From assembly GCA_018398815.1 (NCBI GenBank), contig CM031611.1, forward strand, positions 80,085,995-80,149,994: 64,000 bases of DNA, written 5' to 3'. Numbering within the stretch: the stretch's first letter is position 1; every line of letters begins with the position of its first letter. Shown one piece after another: positions 44,033 to 55,270 of this stretch. The DNA comes from Conus ventricosus (lineage: Eukaryota; Mollusca; Gastropoda; Neogastropoda; Conidae). The notes under the pieces were generated by a model, which saw only the letters and a program-made list of their open reading frames with translations, was not told the origin of the DNA and searched no databases. The position numbers and the translations under genes are program-made.

Positions 44033-45622
44033 TTTTAATTTGTTTTAAAAAATTTTTTGTAACAATAACAACTCAAGACCGCCCTTCGTTTTTAGAACAT
44101 GCTATTAATAACGAATGCGGAACTAGAACGGTCGCGCTCCATGAAATATTCTACAAAGTCGTATGGTTTAATATAAGTGAACCCAGGAAGAATAATACGG
44201 TTCTAAAAGTTGACAAAACAGGGAACAAAGTTAGCCGTTAACAATAGCTGATGGTTATTACGGGTTTTGCTCACTAAAAGAAGCAATGAGTAATTTTGAC
44301 ATTACTCTCAAACTTAACAATGCGAATCTAAAAACAATGTTAACATTCAAACCTGAAGAAGAAATAGCACATTACCTTTTTGATGTAGAGCTAGCTAAAA
44401 TGTTAGGCTTTGAAGCTGACAATCATAGAATTTAGAGTTACACCAAACAAAACTACTTATGGGGGAGAAAATCCGCTCAATCTTGCATTACATTCATTAC
44501 TCTATGTTCATTTGGATGAGCTGAGCACTGATGAAAACTTATATGACGGAAGGCCCTCAACTGTTTTAAGAGCTCTTCCGTCAGGGAAAGCTGCATATTG
44601 CGATATGAAATTTAAAACATTTCCCAAATTTTTACAGTTTAAAAGATTAGTTTGTGTGAGGGTCGGATCATTTAATATAAAAATCAAAGACAAAGCGGGA
44701 AAGTTGTGAAATGTGATAACCTGCACATTGTTTTGGAAATAAATAATACGTTACTAAAAAATAATGTCGCGTGGGCCAGAAAGAATCAGGAGTTACATTA
44801 GCGCCTGTAAGGTGTATAACCTTAGAATTAAAAGACCTTGCAGACGTTGCGGACTTTGAACAGAATGGCGAAATAGGCACTTTGTAAGGTTTTGAGTACA
44901 CTAAAGATGGTGATTATAAACGTAAAGAGGTTGGCGACAACAAAAAGTTTCCTAAACTAGAACAACTGCGCAATCTAGAGGCAAATAATGTTGGCCAGTA
45001 TGAATATAAAATAGTTCGAAAACCTGACCTCAAATGGCACTTAGAACCATATTTAGAATGGGACATAAAATTTGAATTCATAAGCCCATTTACATTTTTT
45101 GGCCGTCAAAAAAGTTTCAGAAAAGCATTCAACTCTGGCCCTTTACATGAAAGTCTTATGCCAGATGACAATAGTCGGAAAGAGATTGAAATAAAGCCGT
45201 ATGGGAAAAAACAGTACATCCTCCACAGAAGAGAAGCGGTTTTAAAAGATGCTTCTACAAAATTACAGTTCATGCCGCAAATGAAATTAGGGGACACGTT
45301 CACAATAATATTTGAAATTTCTGTCTTAAAAGATAAGGAGAGGGATGGGGTTGTGGGCGTTAGTGACGTCCTTTTTAAAGGAATTCTAATTAGCTGGCAA
45401 AACTTAGACGTTGACAGTCTTAAAGTTACTGTTGTCATTCTTCACAATGGTGAGGATATTAAGGTCATAACAACAAGCAACAAAATCAATATTAGTCTAA
45501 ATAGAAACAATCTTACAGCACTGAATTGGATTAATCTTACACATTTAGACCTTATAGGATTTTATTATACTGAACAAGTTTTAACAGAGGGCATGATAAA
45601 AACAATAACCGGATTAGATTAA
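44023..45622 (+). pseudogene. Probable Polinton penton-like/minor capsid protein, frameshifted
   Basis: Plus-strand frames make up a gene of about 530 codons just upstream of the ATPase. An N-terminal beta-rich piece reads DRPSFLEHAINNECGTRTVA, LHEIFYKVVWFNISEP, then ITLKLNNANLKTMLTFKP and LAKMLGFEAD. A second piece (44410-44709) has YVHLDELSTD and STVLRALPSGKAAY. The last piece, long and uninterrupted, includes KPDLKWHLEPYLEWDIKFEF and ends TGLD, TAA at 45620-45622. The VALHEI ... W-NIS and later LGF pattern fits the single-jelly-roll/penton-like proteins of Polintons (inference). At least four shifts are present. Confidence 0.5.
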
Positions 45623-45638
45623 GTTCTGTTATAAAACT

Positions 45639-46247
45639 ATGGAGCAGTTAAACTTTATGACAAAAACTCCTCATTGCTCATTGATTTGTGGGCAGACTGG
45701 TTGTGGAAAAACAATATTTGTCCTAGACCTATTACAAACAGTTTATCGTTATAATTTTAATCATATTGTGGTTTTCTGTCCAACACTTAAATGGAACAAA
45801 GCATATCATAATAGAAGGTTTATATGGACAGATGATGACATATATTTAGTTGATCCTAGCAATAAACTGAGTGAGTGTTTAGAACAGTTTTATAGACTGT
45901 TTGAAGGAACGCAGACACTATTTATTATAGATGACTGTTCGGCAGAAAGAGACATAGTTAAAAAGAAAACACTTTGTCGAAACTAGCTTTCAGCGGAAGA
46001 CATGCTGGGATAAGTGTGTGGATTTTATGTCAAAAATATAACTCAGTTTTAAAAGACTTTAGAGAACAGTTAAAGACTGTAGTTTTATTTCACATGAAAG
46101 ACAGACTCATTTGAAGAATGTTTGCGCGAAAATGATGTTATTGAAAATGACCAGGAAAAACACAGGATTAAACAAAAACTGAAATCTGAAAAGTTTAGTA
46201 AATTAGTATTGAAAACGGATAACCCTACACAGTATGTTTGTTTGTAG
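45639..46247 (+). pseudogene. A32-like packaging ATPase, C-terminus frameshifted
   Basis: FtsK/HerA-superfamily genome-packaging ATPase of Polintons and related viruses. The first frame (45639-45986) is intact: MEQLNFMTKTPHCSLICG, Walker A GQTGCGKT at 45690-45713, VVFCPTLKWNKAY, and Walker B TLFIIDDC ending near 45938. A shift near 45968 moves the rest into another frame containing FSGRHAGISVWILCQKYNSV and LKDFREQLKTVVLFHMKD; a further shift near 46105 leads to FEECLRENDVIEND and a TAG near 46245. The gene starts 16 bp after the upstream virion gene and ends about 20 bp before the right terminal repeat. Confidence 0.82.
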
Positions 46248-46268
46248 ATAATCGTTATTTTTTGGTTA

Positions 46269-46375
46269 TTGAAGTCTTACTTGTCAGAGAACAGGAAAAC
46301 CTTTATTCTGGGCCACTTTCGCCCGAAACTGGTTGAGGGCGAAGGTGGCCCAGAATGAAGGTTTTCCTGTTCTCT
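46269..46375 (-). repeat. Polinton right terminal inverted repeat (itself palindromic)
   Basis: Inverse of the left terminus. The internal arms are 46288-46324 and 46337-46373 with a 12-base loop. The ATPase reading frame remnant ends about 20 bp inside this repeat. Confidence 0.93.
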
Positions 46376-46470
46376 AGGGGGCATGAAGGGCCTGTGAATT
46401 CGGAACGTTCTTTTCAATGCAAGATCACCGAGGACGAGGCTGATGGAAGACGATGTCAGATACTACTCAC
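46376..46470. other. Residual intron between Polinton and exon donor
   Basis: These 95 bp are all that separates the element from the agrin exon, including its GTGAGT donor (46465-46470 read on the minus strand). Confidence 0.85.
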
Positions 46471-46572
46471 AGCAAGGCCCCCTCTGGCTTATCCTGACGC
46501 TGGATTTGGTTTCGCAGTTCTCCTGCCGCAGTTTACATTCATTCTCGTACGTGATGCCGTCATCCCGCACAC
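46471..46572 (-). CDS. AGRN: Agrin exon: second half of a follistatin/Kazal domain (one-base gap)
   Basis: A phase 0-1 exon encoding the Kazal core: a VCG start, then DGITYENECKLRQENC, ending RGPC. Acceptor tgcgcag and donor GTGAGT flank it. It is 102 bp and should be 103. The gap falls at the three-C run 46564-46566 (GGG on the coding strand), right after the VCG motif. The right terminus of the Polinton (46375) lies about 95 bp from this exon, inside the following intron. Confidence 0.82.
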
Positions 46573-46872
46573 CTGCGCAGTTCAAAACAAAAACACATGC
46601 ATTTTCTTCCTTCCTTTCTTTCTGTTTTTTTCTCTCTTAATTATTCTTACATTTTTTTCTGTAGAGAACAATGGAAATAGAGAAAGAAGAGCAACCACAC
46701 AGACAGATAAAATAAAATGAGGGTGGGGGGGGGGGGGGGGGGGAGGACTGAATAATATGGAAAGAAAGAAATATACAGACGCGGGGAGAGAGAGAGAGGA
46801 AAGAAATATACAGGCGCGGGGAGAGAGAGAGAGGAAAGAAATATACAGACGCGGTGGGGGGGGGGGGGGGGG

Positions 46873-46945
<73 letters not shown>

Positions 46946-47479
46946 ACGCTTGAACAGCGTCCTGCATCAACTGGCAGCAAAAGAAGGGAAAAGACAGCAA
47001 TGACTCATCATCTGGACTGCAGGCACTAAAACAAGAGAGAGAGAGAGAGAGAGAGAGAGGGGAGAGAGTAGGCGCGCGCGCGTGTGTTGTTAATGTTGTT
47101 GTGATGGTGGAGTGCCTGTGTGCATGAGTGTGCGTGTGCACACGCATTGTGTGTGATTGTGTGTGCCTCTCTGTGTGTGTGTGAGTGTGCGTGTGTTTGT
47201 GTATGTGTGTGTGCGCGTGCATGTGTGCGAGCGTATGTGTGGTTAATGCCGTTTGTGGTGGTGGTATGTGTGTGTGTGCATGCGTTTGCGTGTGAGCGCG
47301 CAAGCTCTCTCTCGCGCGCGCGTGTGCGTGTGGGTGTGCGCGCGCGCGCGTGTGTGCGTGTGTGTTGAGGGCATATACATGTGTGCGCAGAAGCATGCTC
47401 GCTTGTGTGTGCGCGCGCGCGCGCGTGCGCGAGCGCGCGTGTGTGTACGCGTGTGTGTGCATGACGGAAAGAGAGAGAG

Positions 47480-47524
<45 letters not shown>

Positions 47525-48893
47525 GAAAGAGAATCTATGTATGCAAGTGAATGTGAGTGTGTGAATGCGAGTGTGTGTGCATGCGTGTGTGTTTTGAGTG
47601 CGTGCGTGCATTCGTGCGCGTGCGTGTGTGTGTGCATGTGTCTATGCGCGCGCGCGTGTGTGTATGCATTTATATGTGGATGTGTGTGCGCGTGTGTGTG
47701 TGCGCACACTATCCCAAACGTAGATGCTTATATACATGTGCACGAGCGTTGCGTCTGTGCACGCACGCAAGCCGTCATTCAAACATAAGATAACTTGCAA
47801 AACAAAATCTTCAATTGCAATTCAAAAGAGTCTCCATCCTGACCTGGCCGATGGGCTGAACATCCGTTGTTTCTAAAGGGGTGGGGTCATAAAAGCTAAC
47901 ATAATAGAACGTGAAAGGCACCCCCGCCTCCCTTCCTCGCTCCTGGGGGCTTGCGCTATAAATGCGCATAACAGAGAATCAGTTTCAGATAACATTTCAG
48001 TAATTTCGCCAGCCGCTCTCCCCTGTTCTCTTTCAATTATTTGATATAGCTATCGTATCTCCCTCTCTCTCCACCAGCCCCCCCCCCCCCCAAACGCCAC
48101 TGTGGATCGTGCACACATCCAACGCATACCCCTCACCTACCCCCACTGCTCCATTACCACCACCAACACACACACACACACGCACGGACGCACACACACA
48201 CACACGCACGCGCACACACACACACTTGCGTGGCTATGCAGTAGTTTCTCTTCTTGCTCGTTTGACCTACAAGGACCTAAAAAAAAAAAAAGTTCCCTAT
48301 GCACCGATTTTGTTTCGTACCCCTCCCCTACCCCCTCCCCTCTTTTCACCCCCTCCCGCACCACGCCCTTAAGTGCAAGTGCGTCGCTGTATCCCATTGC
48401 CATTTTGTGGCACCTTCGCCGGATGTTTTCTACAACTGTAAGCAGCTATCATCATACGGGGACTCTCATCCGTCTGGGACGACTCACAACGTAGGAAGAA
48501 ACCGTTAGATAACAAACGAAAGAGCAACCACACCCAGTCTTCTGCCTGAATGCAACGACTATACCCTGAATGCCGCTGTCCCGACCCCATCCAGACCTAC
48601 CAGCTCCCAAGTCCGTCAAATGACTGACAGCATGTACGGCAGCTTACTGCATCGCAGGTCCCATTCAACCACGCCGTGGGACGTCAGTCTAACTCGACAT
48701 TTTAACAGACTAGAGAGGGTACGAACAGAAATCTCACCTTCCCGACTTCTCTGCTTTTCTGAACCTAGCGGTAATAGGCCAACGTCAGTTCTACTAAACT
48801 GTAGGAGCCGTGCACAACGCCAGAAGAACCCATACACGCACATAAAACAAGACACATGCACGCGACAATTCCGTTAAAACGGACACCACTCAC
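46573..48893. other. Agrin intron splitting an FS domain, simple-repeat rich
   Basis: Poly-G (46726-46743, 46857-46875), (GA)n (46780-46945, 47033-47065, 47468-47525), and a 600-bp alternating purine-pyrimidine (GT/GC) region (47075-47710). A poly-C run (48079-48091) and (CA)n (48168-48225) follow. Bases 48230-48893 look unique and contain no recognised exon. Confidence 0.7.
47070..47712. repeat. Long (GT)n/(GC)n alternating region
   Basis: More than 500 bp of GTGTGT, GCGCGC and GTGCGT words, interrupted by a (GA)n segment at 47468-47525. Alternating purine-pyrimidine sequence of this kind can adopt Z-DNA (general knowledge). Confidence 0.85.
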
Positions 48894-49002
48894 CGGTCTG
48901 TACTCCTCCGAGCACTGGGGCACACACACACTGGCTGGTTGTCCCGAAGGCGACACACGGAGTTGTAGAAGCAGGGGAAGTTCTTGCAGGGCGTGTCGTG
49001 AC
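48894..49002 (-). CDS. AGRN: Agrin exon: first half of a follistatin domain (one-base gap)
   Basis: This exon begins in phase 1 (cttgcag acceptor) and ends in phase 0 (donor GTGAGT). It encodes DTPCKNFPCFYNSVCRLRD, then a C-V-C segment leading into the Kazal half. At 109 bp it is one base short of the length the phases require (110). The frame shifts at the G run 48917-48920 (CCCC on the coding strand), before a CSEEYRP segment typical of the Kazal start. A homopolymer deletion is the simplest reading. The next exon is 46471-46572, so this FS unit is split by an intron. Confidence 0.82.
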
Positions 49003-49182
49003 CTGCAAGAGTCCGGTCCACGCCAGTTATTATCATTACACGTGCGGTGCAACGTGGTTTGCCCACGACAGCGACTGAAGTGAAGTCTGTTCGGTGTGTG
49101 ATGGCCGAATGCCTACAGTGTGTCTGTCTCGTGCATCAAGTGTCGGCCTCGTCCATTCATTCACATTGCCATCTCCCGCTCT

Positions 49183-49214
<32 letters not shown>

Positions 49215-49327
49215 CAAGTCAGTTGTCTGACCGTCTGTCCATCTGTCGGCTGTTCTACAACTGTTGGATCAGTCACCGTCAGTTCATCTGACTGTCGGTT
49301 CCTCTCATAGACTTCAAAGACAGAGCG

Positions 49328-49562
<235 letters not shown>

Positions 49563-49602
49563 GACTGTAAAAGTGATGTTTCCGATCTTTTGGACTCTGC
49601 AG

Positions 49603-49914
49603 CTACCAGCTGACTTACTCCTTCCCAGTCTAGATACACACGGGGTGGGCCATTCCCCAACCTTCTGGTCAAGAAGAAATAGGTGTTCAATGGTGCCTTC
49701 AGCCACAAATTCGATGGGTCCTCCACAGTCCAAGCGGTATTCCTGGTCTATAAGTCCTAGCTCGAACAGTTTCGTTTGTGTCTTTAGTCCAGATCACATA
49801 TGTTTTCCTGCGTTTGTGTTGCCTGGCTCGAACCTCCAGTCCACACGCCTGCCCACCATTTTGCACCAACTTGCATGGCTTGGTGGCAGTAGTACCTCTT
49901 GTTTTAAAGATCAA
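49603..49914 (-). other. Unassigned open region ending at a strong donor-like site
   Basis: Minus-strand frames read KPCKLVQNGGQACGLEVRAR and, in another frame after one shift, LDCGGPIEFVAEGTIEHLFL and DQKVGEWPTPCVSRLGR, immediately followed by GTAAGT. It does not resemble any agrin domain I know and its phase does not fit the flanking exons. It may be a fragment of a mobile element or an unrelated exon. Function unknown. Confidence 0.25.
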
Positions 49915-50457
49915 GGGTGGTGCAGGACTGCTCCCGGATGCTTGGTTCAGTAGCTCCGGACAGTACTACCCCGGGTGCCACTGGCACCCTCGGGTGCATC
50001 AGATTCTCTTTCTTCACAGAGCAATCGCCATTTTCCGATTGAAAGCATGCTCATTCTTAGCAAGTCTGTTGTCAGGCCAGCACTCAGTCCTGACTTTCAG
50101 AAGACCAGCGACTCTCACGTGCCTAAGGCACTCACAGGGCAGTTTTGCTGCGCTTCTCAGGGTGCTGTTTTGCGTGGTGTTACCCCCCCCATCCCCGCGC
50201 CCTGCTTTCCACCCTCTTCATCTTCACCACTGGACACATCTGGGACGTTTATTCCCGCAAGCCAGATTGGCCGGGATAAGTGTGTGGACCGCCATTTTAG
50301 CATTCGTGACCCATTTTGCAGGATCTCTTAATCACGAGTACCTTTGGCAGGCGTCGTTTCGATACTCTACAAAAACAGATTCCGGATACCAAAACACTGG
50401 AACAGCAGCAGACCGCTGCCGCGTTTGGTATCCGTGACCAGTTTGGATTCCAACAAC

Positions 50458-51425
50458 GGGGCGGGAAGGGGACACGGCTAAGGGGGAAAGGCGGGCGGGA
50501 AGGGGACACGGCTAAGGGGGAAAGGCGGGCGGGAAGGGGACACGGCTAAGGGGGAAAGGCGGGCGGGAAGGGGACACGGCTAAGGGGGAAAGGCGGGCGG
50601 GAAGGGGACACGGCTAAGGGGGAAAGGCGGGCGGGAAGGGGACACGGCTAAGGGGGAAAGGCGGGCGGGAAGGGGACACGGCTAAGGGGGAAAGGCGGGC
50701 GGGAAGGGGACACAGCTAAGGGGGAAAGGCGGGCGTGGGGTGGGGGACACGGCTAAGGGGGAAGGCGGGCGGGAAGGGGACACGGCTAAGGGGGAAAGGC
50801 GGGCGGGAAGGGGACACGGCTAAGGGGGAAAGGCGGGCGGGAGGGGGACACGGCTAAGGGGGAAAGGCGGGCGTGGGGTGGGGGACACGGCTAAGGGGGA
50901 AGGCGGGCGGGAAGGGGACACGGCTAAGGGGGAAAGGCGGGCGGGAAGGAGACACGGCTAAGGGGGAAAGGCGGGCGGGAGGGGGACACGGCTAAGGGGG
51001 AAAGGCGGGCGGGAAGGGGACACGGCTAAGGGGAAAGGCGGACGTGGGGAAGGGGACACGGCTAAGGGGGAAGGCGGGCGGGAAGGGGACACGGCTAAGG
51101 GGGGAAGGCGGGCGGAAGGGGACACGGCTAAGGGGAAAGGCGGGCGGGAAGGGGACACGGCTAAGGGGGAAAGGCGGACGTGGGGAAGGGGACACGGCTA
51201 AGGGGGAAGGCGGGCGGGAAGGGGACACGGCTAAGGGGGAAAGGCGGGCGGGAAGGGGACACGGCTAAGGGGGAAAGGCGGCGGGAAGGGGACATGGCTA
51301 AGGGGGAAAGGCGGGCGTGGGGTGGGGGACACGGCTAAGGGGGAAAGGCGGGCGGGAAGGGGACACGGCTAAGGGGGAAAGGCGGGTGGGAAGGGGACAC
51401 GGCTAAGGGGGAAAGGCGGGCGTGG
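50458..51425. repeat. 34-bp GC-rich minisatellite, about 28 copies
   Basis: The unit is GGGGACACGGCTAAGGGGG followed by AAAGGCGGGCGGGAA. Variants include a GCGTGGGGTGG form and 33-bp copies; variants recur in blocks, suggesting higher-order duplication. Confidence 0.95.
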
Positions 51426-51939
51426 GGGACCAGGGGGTGTCGGCTACCCGCCGTTTCGGTTCGAGGCATTAAGCTTCTTCAGATCTGGGATGACCAAAGG
51501 AGCACATTCAGAAACAACTGTCCTGTTAGTGTGCTGGCTGCTGTTACTTACTTACTGGCCAGCGTTCAGTCTGGCCCCAGAGACGAGTTCAGTCTCAGGA
51601 CAACGTGGCTGAACGCGCTCATTGAAAAACACCTTACATCAGGAAAAAAAAAAAAAGCAGTGATAATGGCGGATATAGGCATTTTGCCTATGATTGTTGG
51701 CATTCAGACCAAAACGGTCATGAATAAAACAAAACAAAACAACAACAAAAAAGACCGGCGGTCTGTCACTTTGTTATTTCTATATCCAGATAAAACGGGG
51801 GCGGGGGATGTGGGGGGGGGGGGGGGGGGAGGTTATCGCCCCTGCTGTACAGTTATCCCGTGACAGATACCCCACATGGTACAGGGTGTGTGGCCATTCT
51901 TTACAGCCGAACGTTCCAGCCCGGTGTCTCTCGTCTTAC

Positions 51940-52161
51940 CACACTGTCCCTCGTGCTGCACCACCACGTAGGGGCCGTCGAACGCCTCGCACGTCTGCTT
52001 CCTCAGCTGGCACTCGCTGTCGTAGGTCCGGCTGTCGTTGCCGCACACGTAGCGCACCACCGGCTCGCAGTACTCCGGGCACTTGCAGCGCGCCTGTCCG
52101 TTCCGGTCCACGTTGCACTCCTCCATGGGGCGGCACTGCTTGTTGTCGCACGGGTTGTTGG
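51940..52161 (-). CDS. AGRN: Agrin exon: follistatin/Kazal domain
   Basis: A 222-bp phase 1-1 exon that is open throughout. It encodes NNPCDNKQCRPMEECNVD, then a Kazal half with YVCGNDSRTYDSECQLR and the closing Cys of HEGQC. The ten-cysteine spacing fits an FS domain. Acceptor tttcag at 52162-52163 and donor GTAAGA at 51938-51939 bound it. Neighbouring exons in the gene are the FS exon at 60.6 kb and the split FS exons at 48.9/46.5 kb. Confidence 0.92.
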
Positions 52162-52911
52162 CTGAAAGACAAGCCACCACAAGCACGTGTCACGGCACCG
52201 TAGCGTTTCCGTCCGCCACCTCCACCACAACACCAAGCACCTACAACGTCTCTTGCACACTTTTCTTTGTTCTGATAGTCAACAATTTTTAACCATAAAA
52301 CAGAGATAATACTTATAATAGAGGGAGGCACTCGAAATAACCCCAAGTTTCATTCTAGATATATTTGTTGATCGGCTATTTGTGTCGATATTCAGAACCA
52401 AGTGACTATATTCGAAATCGGCTCTGGGTTGTTAGCCTGCATAGTTTCTGTTCATCTGGATGCATCATTTTTCACTTTGAATTCACTTTTTCTGGGTAAT
52501 GGGGAAAAAAAAGCTTTCGTATCCAAAAAAAAAAAAGCTTTCGTATCCAAGCTGCGTGATTTGTTAAATACGAACTAAATGTGAAACAACTATGGGTTTA
52601 CAAATCTCATCTCAATAATTTATTATTTATGCACGTACAAAAATCATTCTACAAAAACAAGTCATGTAAATGTGACATGTGCAAAGTGGACGCAAGTATA
52701 AGATAAATCTATAATTCATGACTTAAAACACCTGTCCGCAGCTCAGTTCTTTCATTTTATACCTATCACATTCAAATAGAATGTGTACCGTACACAGTGA
52801 TTGCAGCTTTCAGGACAGATCCGTTTTGCGCACACAAAATGTTAAATTAACATTTTCACGTGTTTGGGCCTCTCATTCGTCTCTCCAAATTTTTAACCAT
52901 TACATCAGCAC

Positions 52912-52956
<45 letters not shown>

Positions 52957-53572
52957 CTGCCAAACAGTAAATGCAACTTTACACAATCTAAAATGAAAAG
53001 ATGATCATTACCATGTAAAGCTTGGATACAAATATTACACGAAGCTTGATCGGTTAATACATCTGTATACAGACTAAAGCTTTACAGCAAACACGTTGAA
53101 AGCAAGAGGCAGGTTGAGACACGTACAGTGGCACAGAAATATTGAAACGACACATAAAACGATGGCAGTAAATTGATTTTCGTATTGGCAGACATGCAGA
53201 GAATCAGCGTTGAGAACTCCAGACACTTAGGCAAAATCAAGGTCTTTGTCACTGATAAAAATTGAAAAAAAAACGCCAAACAAACAAACAAACAAACAAA
53301 AAAACACCACTCACACACAAAAAGTACATGCACATCAAATCATACTTCTTCCAGCGTACTATAAGCACAGAAAGTGAATAGTAGTATGATGGTATTTTGT
53401 TAATATCAACAACAACAAAAATGGTTCAGTGAATGAAGCTGTGAATGAAAGAATGAATGCATAAATAGATAACAAATACGTATAGAGAACAGAAACAGCG
53501 CAGACAGCAGTTTGATACGATTATTACAAGTTACCACACGTTGAGCTTCATAAACAGCATATTCTCGTTCGT

Positions 53573-53953
53573 CCTCTGATCATTAATCATTATTAGTATC
53601 ACGTCCTCTGACCATTAATCATTATTAGTATCACGTCCTCTGACCATTAATCATTATTAGTATCACGTCCTCTGACCATTAATCATTATTAGTACCACGT
53701 CCTCTGACCATTAATCATTATTAGTATCACGTCCTCTGACCATTAATCATTATTAGTATCACGTCCTCTGACCATTAATCATTATTAGTATCACGTCCTC
53801 TGACCATTAATCATTATTAGTATCACGTCCTCTGACCATTAATCATTATTAGTATCACGGCCTCTGACCATTATTCATTATTAGTATCACGGCCTCTGAC
53901 CATTAATCATTATTAGTATCACGGCCTCTGACCATTAATCATTATTAGTATCA
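53573..53953. repeat. 32-bp tandem repeat, about 12 copies
   Basis: The unit is CGTCCTCTGACCATTAATC followed by ATTATTAGTATCA. The last three copies share a T to G change (CACGGCCTCTG). Confidence 0.95.
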
Positions 53954-54565
53954 GCATTACTGTTGTAAATGCTGATACTGTTGAAACCGAAGAGGATTCA
54001 TAAAGTTTTGAATCCAAGGTCTCAACGTCGCAGCTCTGGATCTCTGGCTAAAACAGAATCTTCCTGACGAAAAAAAAAAGCCTGTACGTAAATAAGTAAA
54101 ACAATTCTACTTGAAGATAATAAGAGTTGGATTATGCTGTTGATAATCATTTCAGCAATTCTTTTGTAAAAAATGATGCCACTTTCACAAATTTAGTACG
54201 AATCAATATCAACCGCATGTAAAATGACTACGCTTTCAGTGTCGATAACAGTCACATGCTTAATTTAATCTTGGGCACAAAATGACTGTGAAAAAAAATG
54301 TTATCAAATATGGTGACTTGAGACAGTTGTAACTGAACCGTCTTCTACTTCGGCTGAACACATCAAAAGCCAACAGAACAGATACAAGCACAAGAAACTT
54401 TCGTGAGTATCTTCAACACCGAAAGAAAGACCAAGTTGTAACATACGGCGTGCTACTCTCTCTCTCTCTCTCTCTCTCTCTCCCCAAATTGCCAGTTCAT
54501 GCTTAATATCCTCTGCTCACAGCAGAACGTCTATACTTTCACTTCATAAAGGTTTAGTGCATCCC

Positions 54566-55270
54566 TGTCCGTCTTCCTATTTTCCCCATCACTGTCGTCG
54601 CCTGTCCATCTTCCTATTTTCCCCATCACTGTCGTCGCCTGTCCATCTTTCTATTTTCCCCATCACTGTCGTCGCCTGTCCATCTTCCTATTTTCCCCAT
54701 CACTGTCGTCGCCTGTCCATCTTCCTATTTTCCCCATCACTGTCGTCGCCTGTCCATCTTCCTATTTTCCCCATCACTGTCGTCGCCTGTCCATCTTCCT
54801 ATTTTCCACATCACTGTCGTCGCCTGTCCATCTTCCTATTTTCCACATCACTGTCGTCGCCTGTCCATCTTCCTATTTTCCCCATCACTGTCGTCGCCTG
54901 TCCATCTTTCTATTTTCCCCATCACTGTCGTCGCCTGTCCATCTTCCTATTTTCCCCATCACTGTCGTCGCCTGTCCATCTTCCTATTTTCCCCATCACT
55001 GTCGTCGCCTGTCCATCTTTCTATTTTCCCCATCACTGTCGTCGCCTGTCCATCTTCCTATTTTCCCCATCACTGTCGTCGCCTGTCCATCTTCCTATTT
55101 TCCCCATCACTGTCGTCGCCTGTCCATCTTCCTATTTTCCCCATCACTGTCGTCGCCTGTCCATCTTTCTATTTTCCCCATCACTGTCGTCGCCTGTCCA
55201 TCTTCCTATTTTCCCCATCACTGTCGTCGCCTGTCCATCTTTCTATTTTCCCCACCACTGTCGTCGCCTT
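54566..55270. repeat. 37-bp tandem repeat, about 19 copies
   Basis: The unit is CTGTCCATCTTCCTATTTTC followed by CCCATCACTGTCGTCGC. Variants TTCCTA/TTTCTA and TTTTCCCC/TTTTCCAC recur. Because 37 is not a multiple of three, the 242-codon frame across it passes through all three phases. Confidence 0.95.

Larger units (their letters stand above)
31163..46375. mobile_element. Maverick/Polinton (adintovirus-type) element, about 15.2 kb
   Basis: A self-synthesising DNA transposon with viral-type genes. It is bounded by 107-bp inverted repeats beginning AG and flanked by AGGGTG (31157-31162) and AGGGGG (46376-46381), a 5/6 match to the 6-bp duplication Polintons make. Genes found: rve integrase, B-family DNA polymerase, A32-like ATPase, two probable virion proteins, a coiled-coil/Pro-rich conserved protein and several small conserved ORFs. 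No cysteine protease was recognised. Almost every gene is frameshifted, so it looks inactive as written, although part of this may be sequence error. It lies in an agrin intron, 93 bp from the donor of exon 46471-46572. Confidence 0.92.

Noticed and set aside
46647..47709. Several long His/Thr- or Ser/Leu-rich ORFs
   Set aside because: They are translations of (GT)n, (CA)n and (GA)n tracts, not genes. The same applies to the ORFs over 8.4-8.8 kb, 15.6 kb, 18.7 kb and 62.0-62.7 kb.
53573..53953. Possible CRISPR-like array (32-bp repeats)
   Set aside because: Units are directly contiguous without unique spacers and lie in a eukaryotic intron; it is a minisatellite. The same holds for the 34-, 35-, 37-, 44- and 47-bp arrays.
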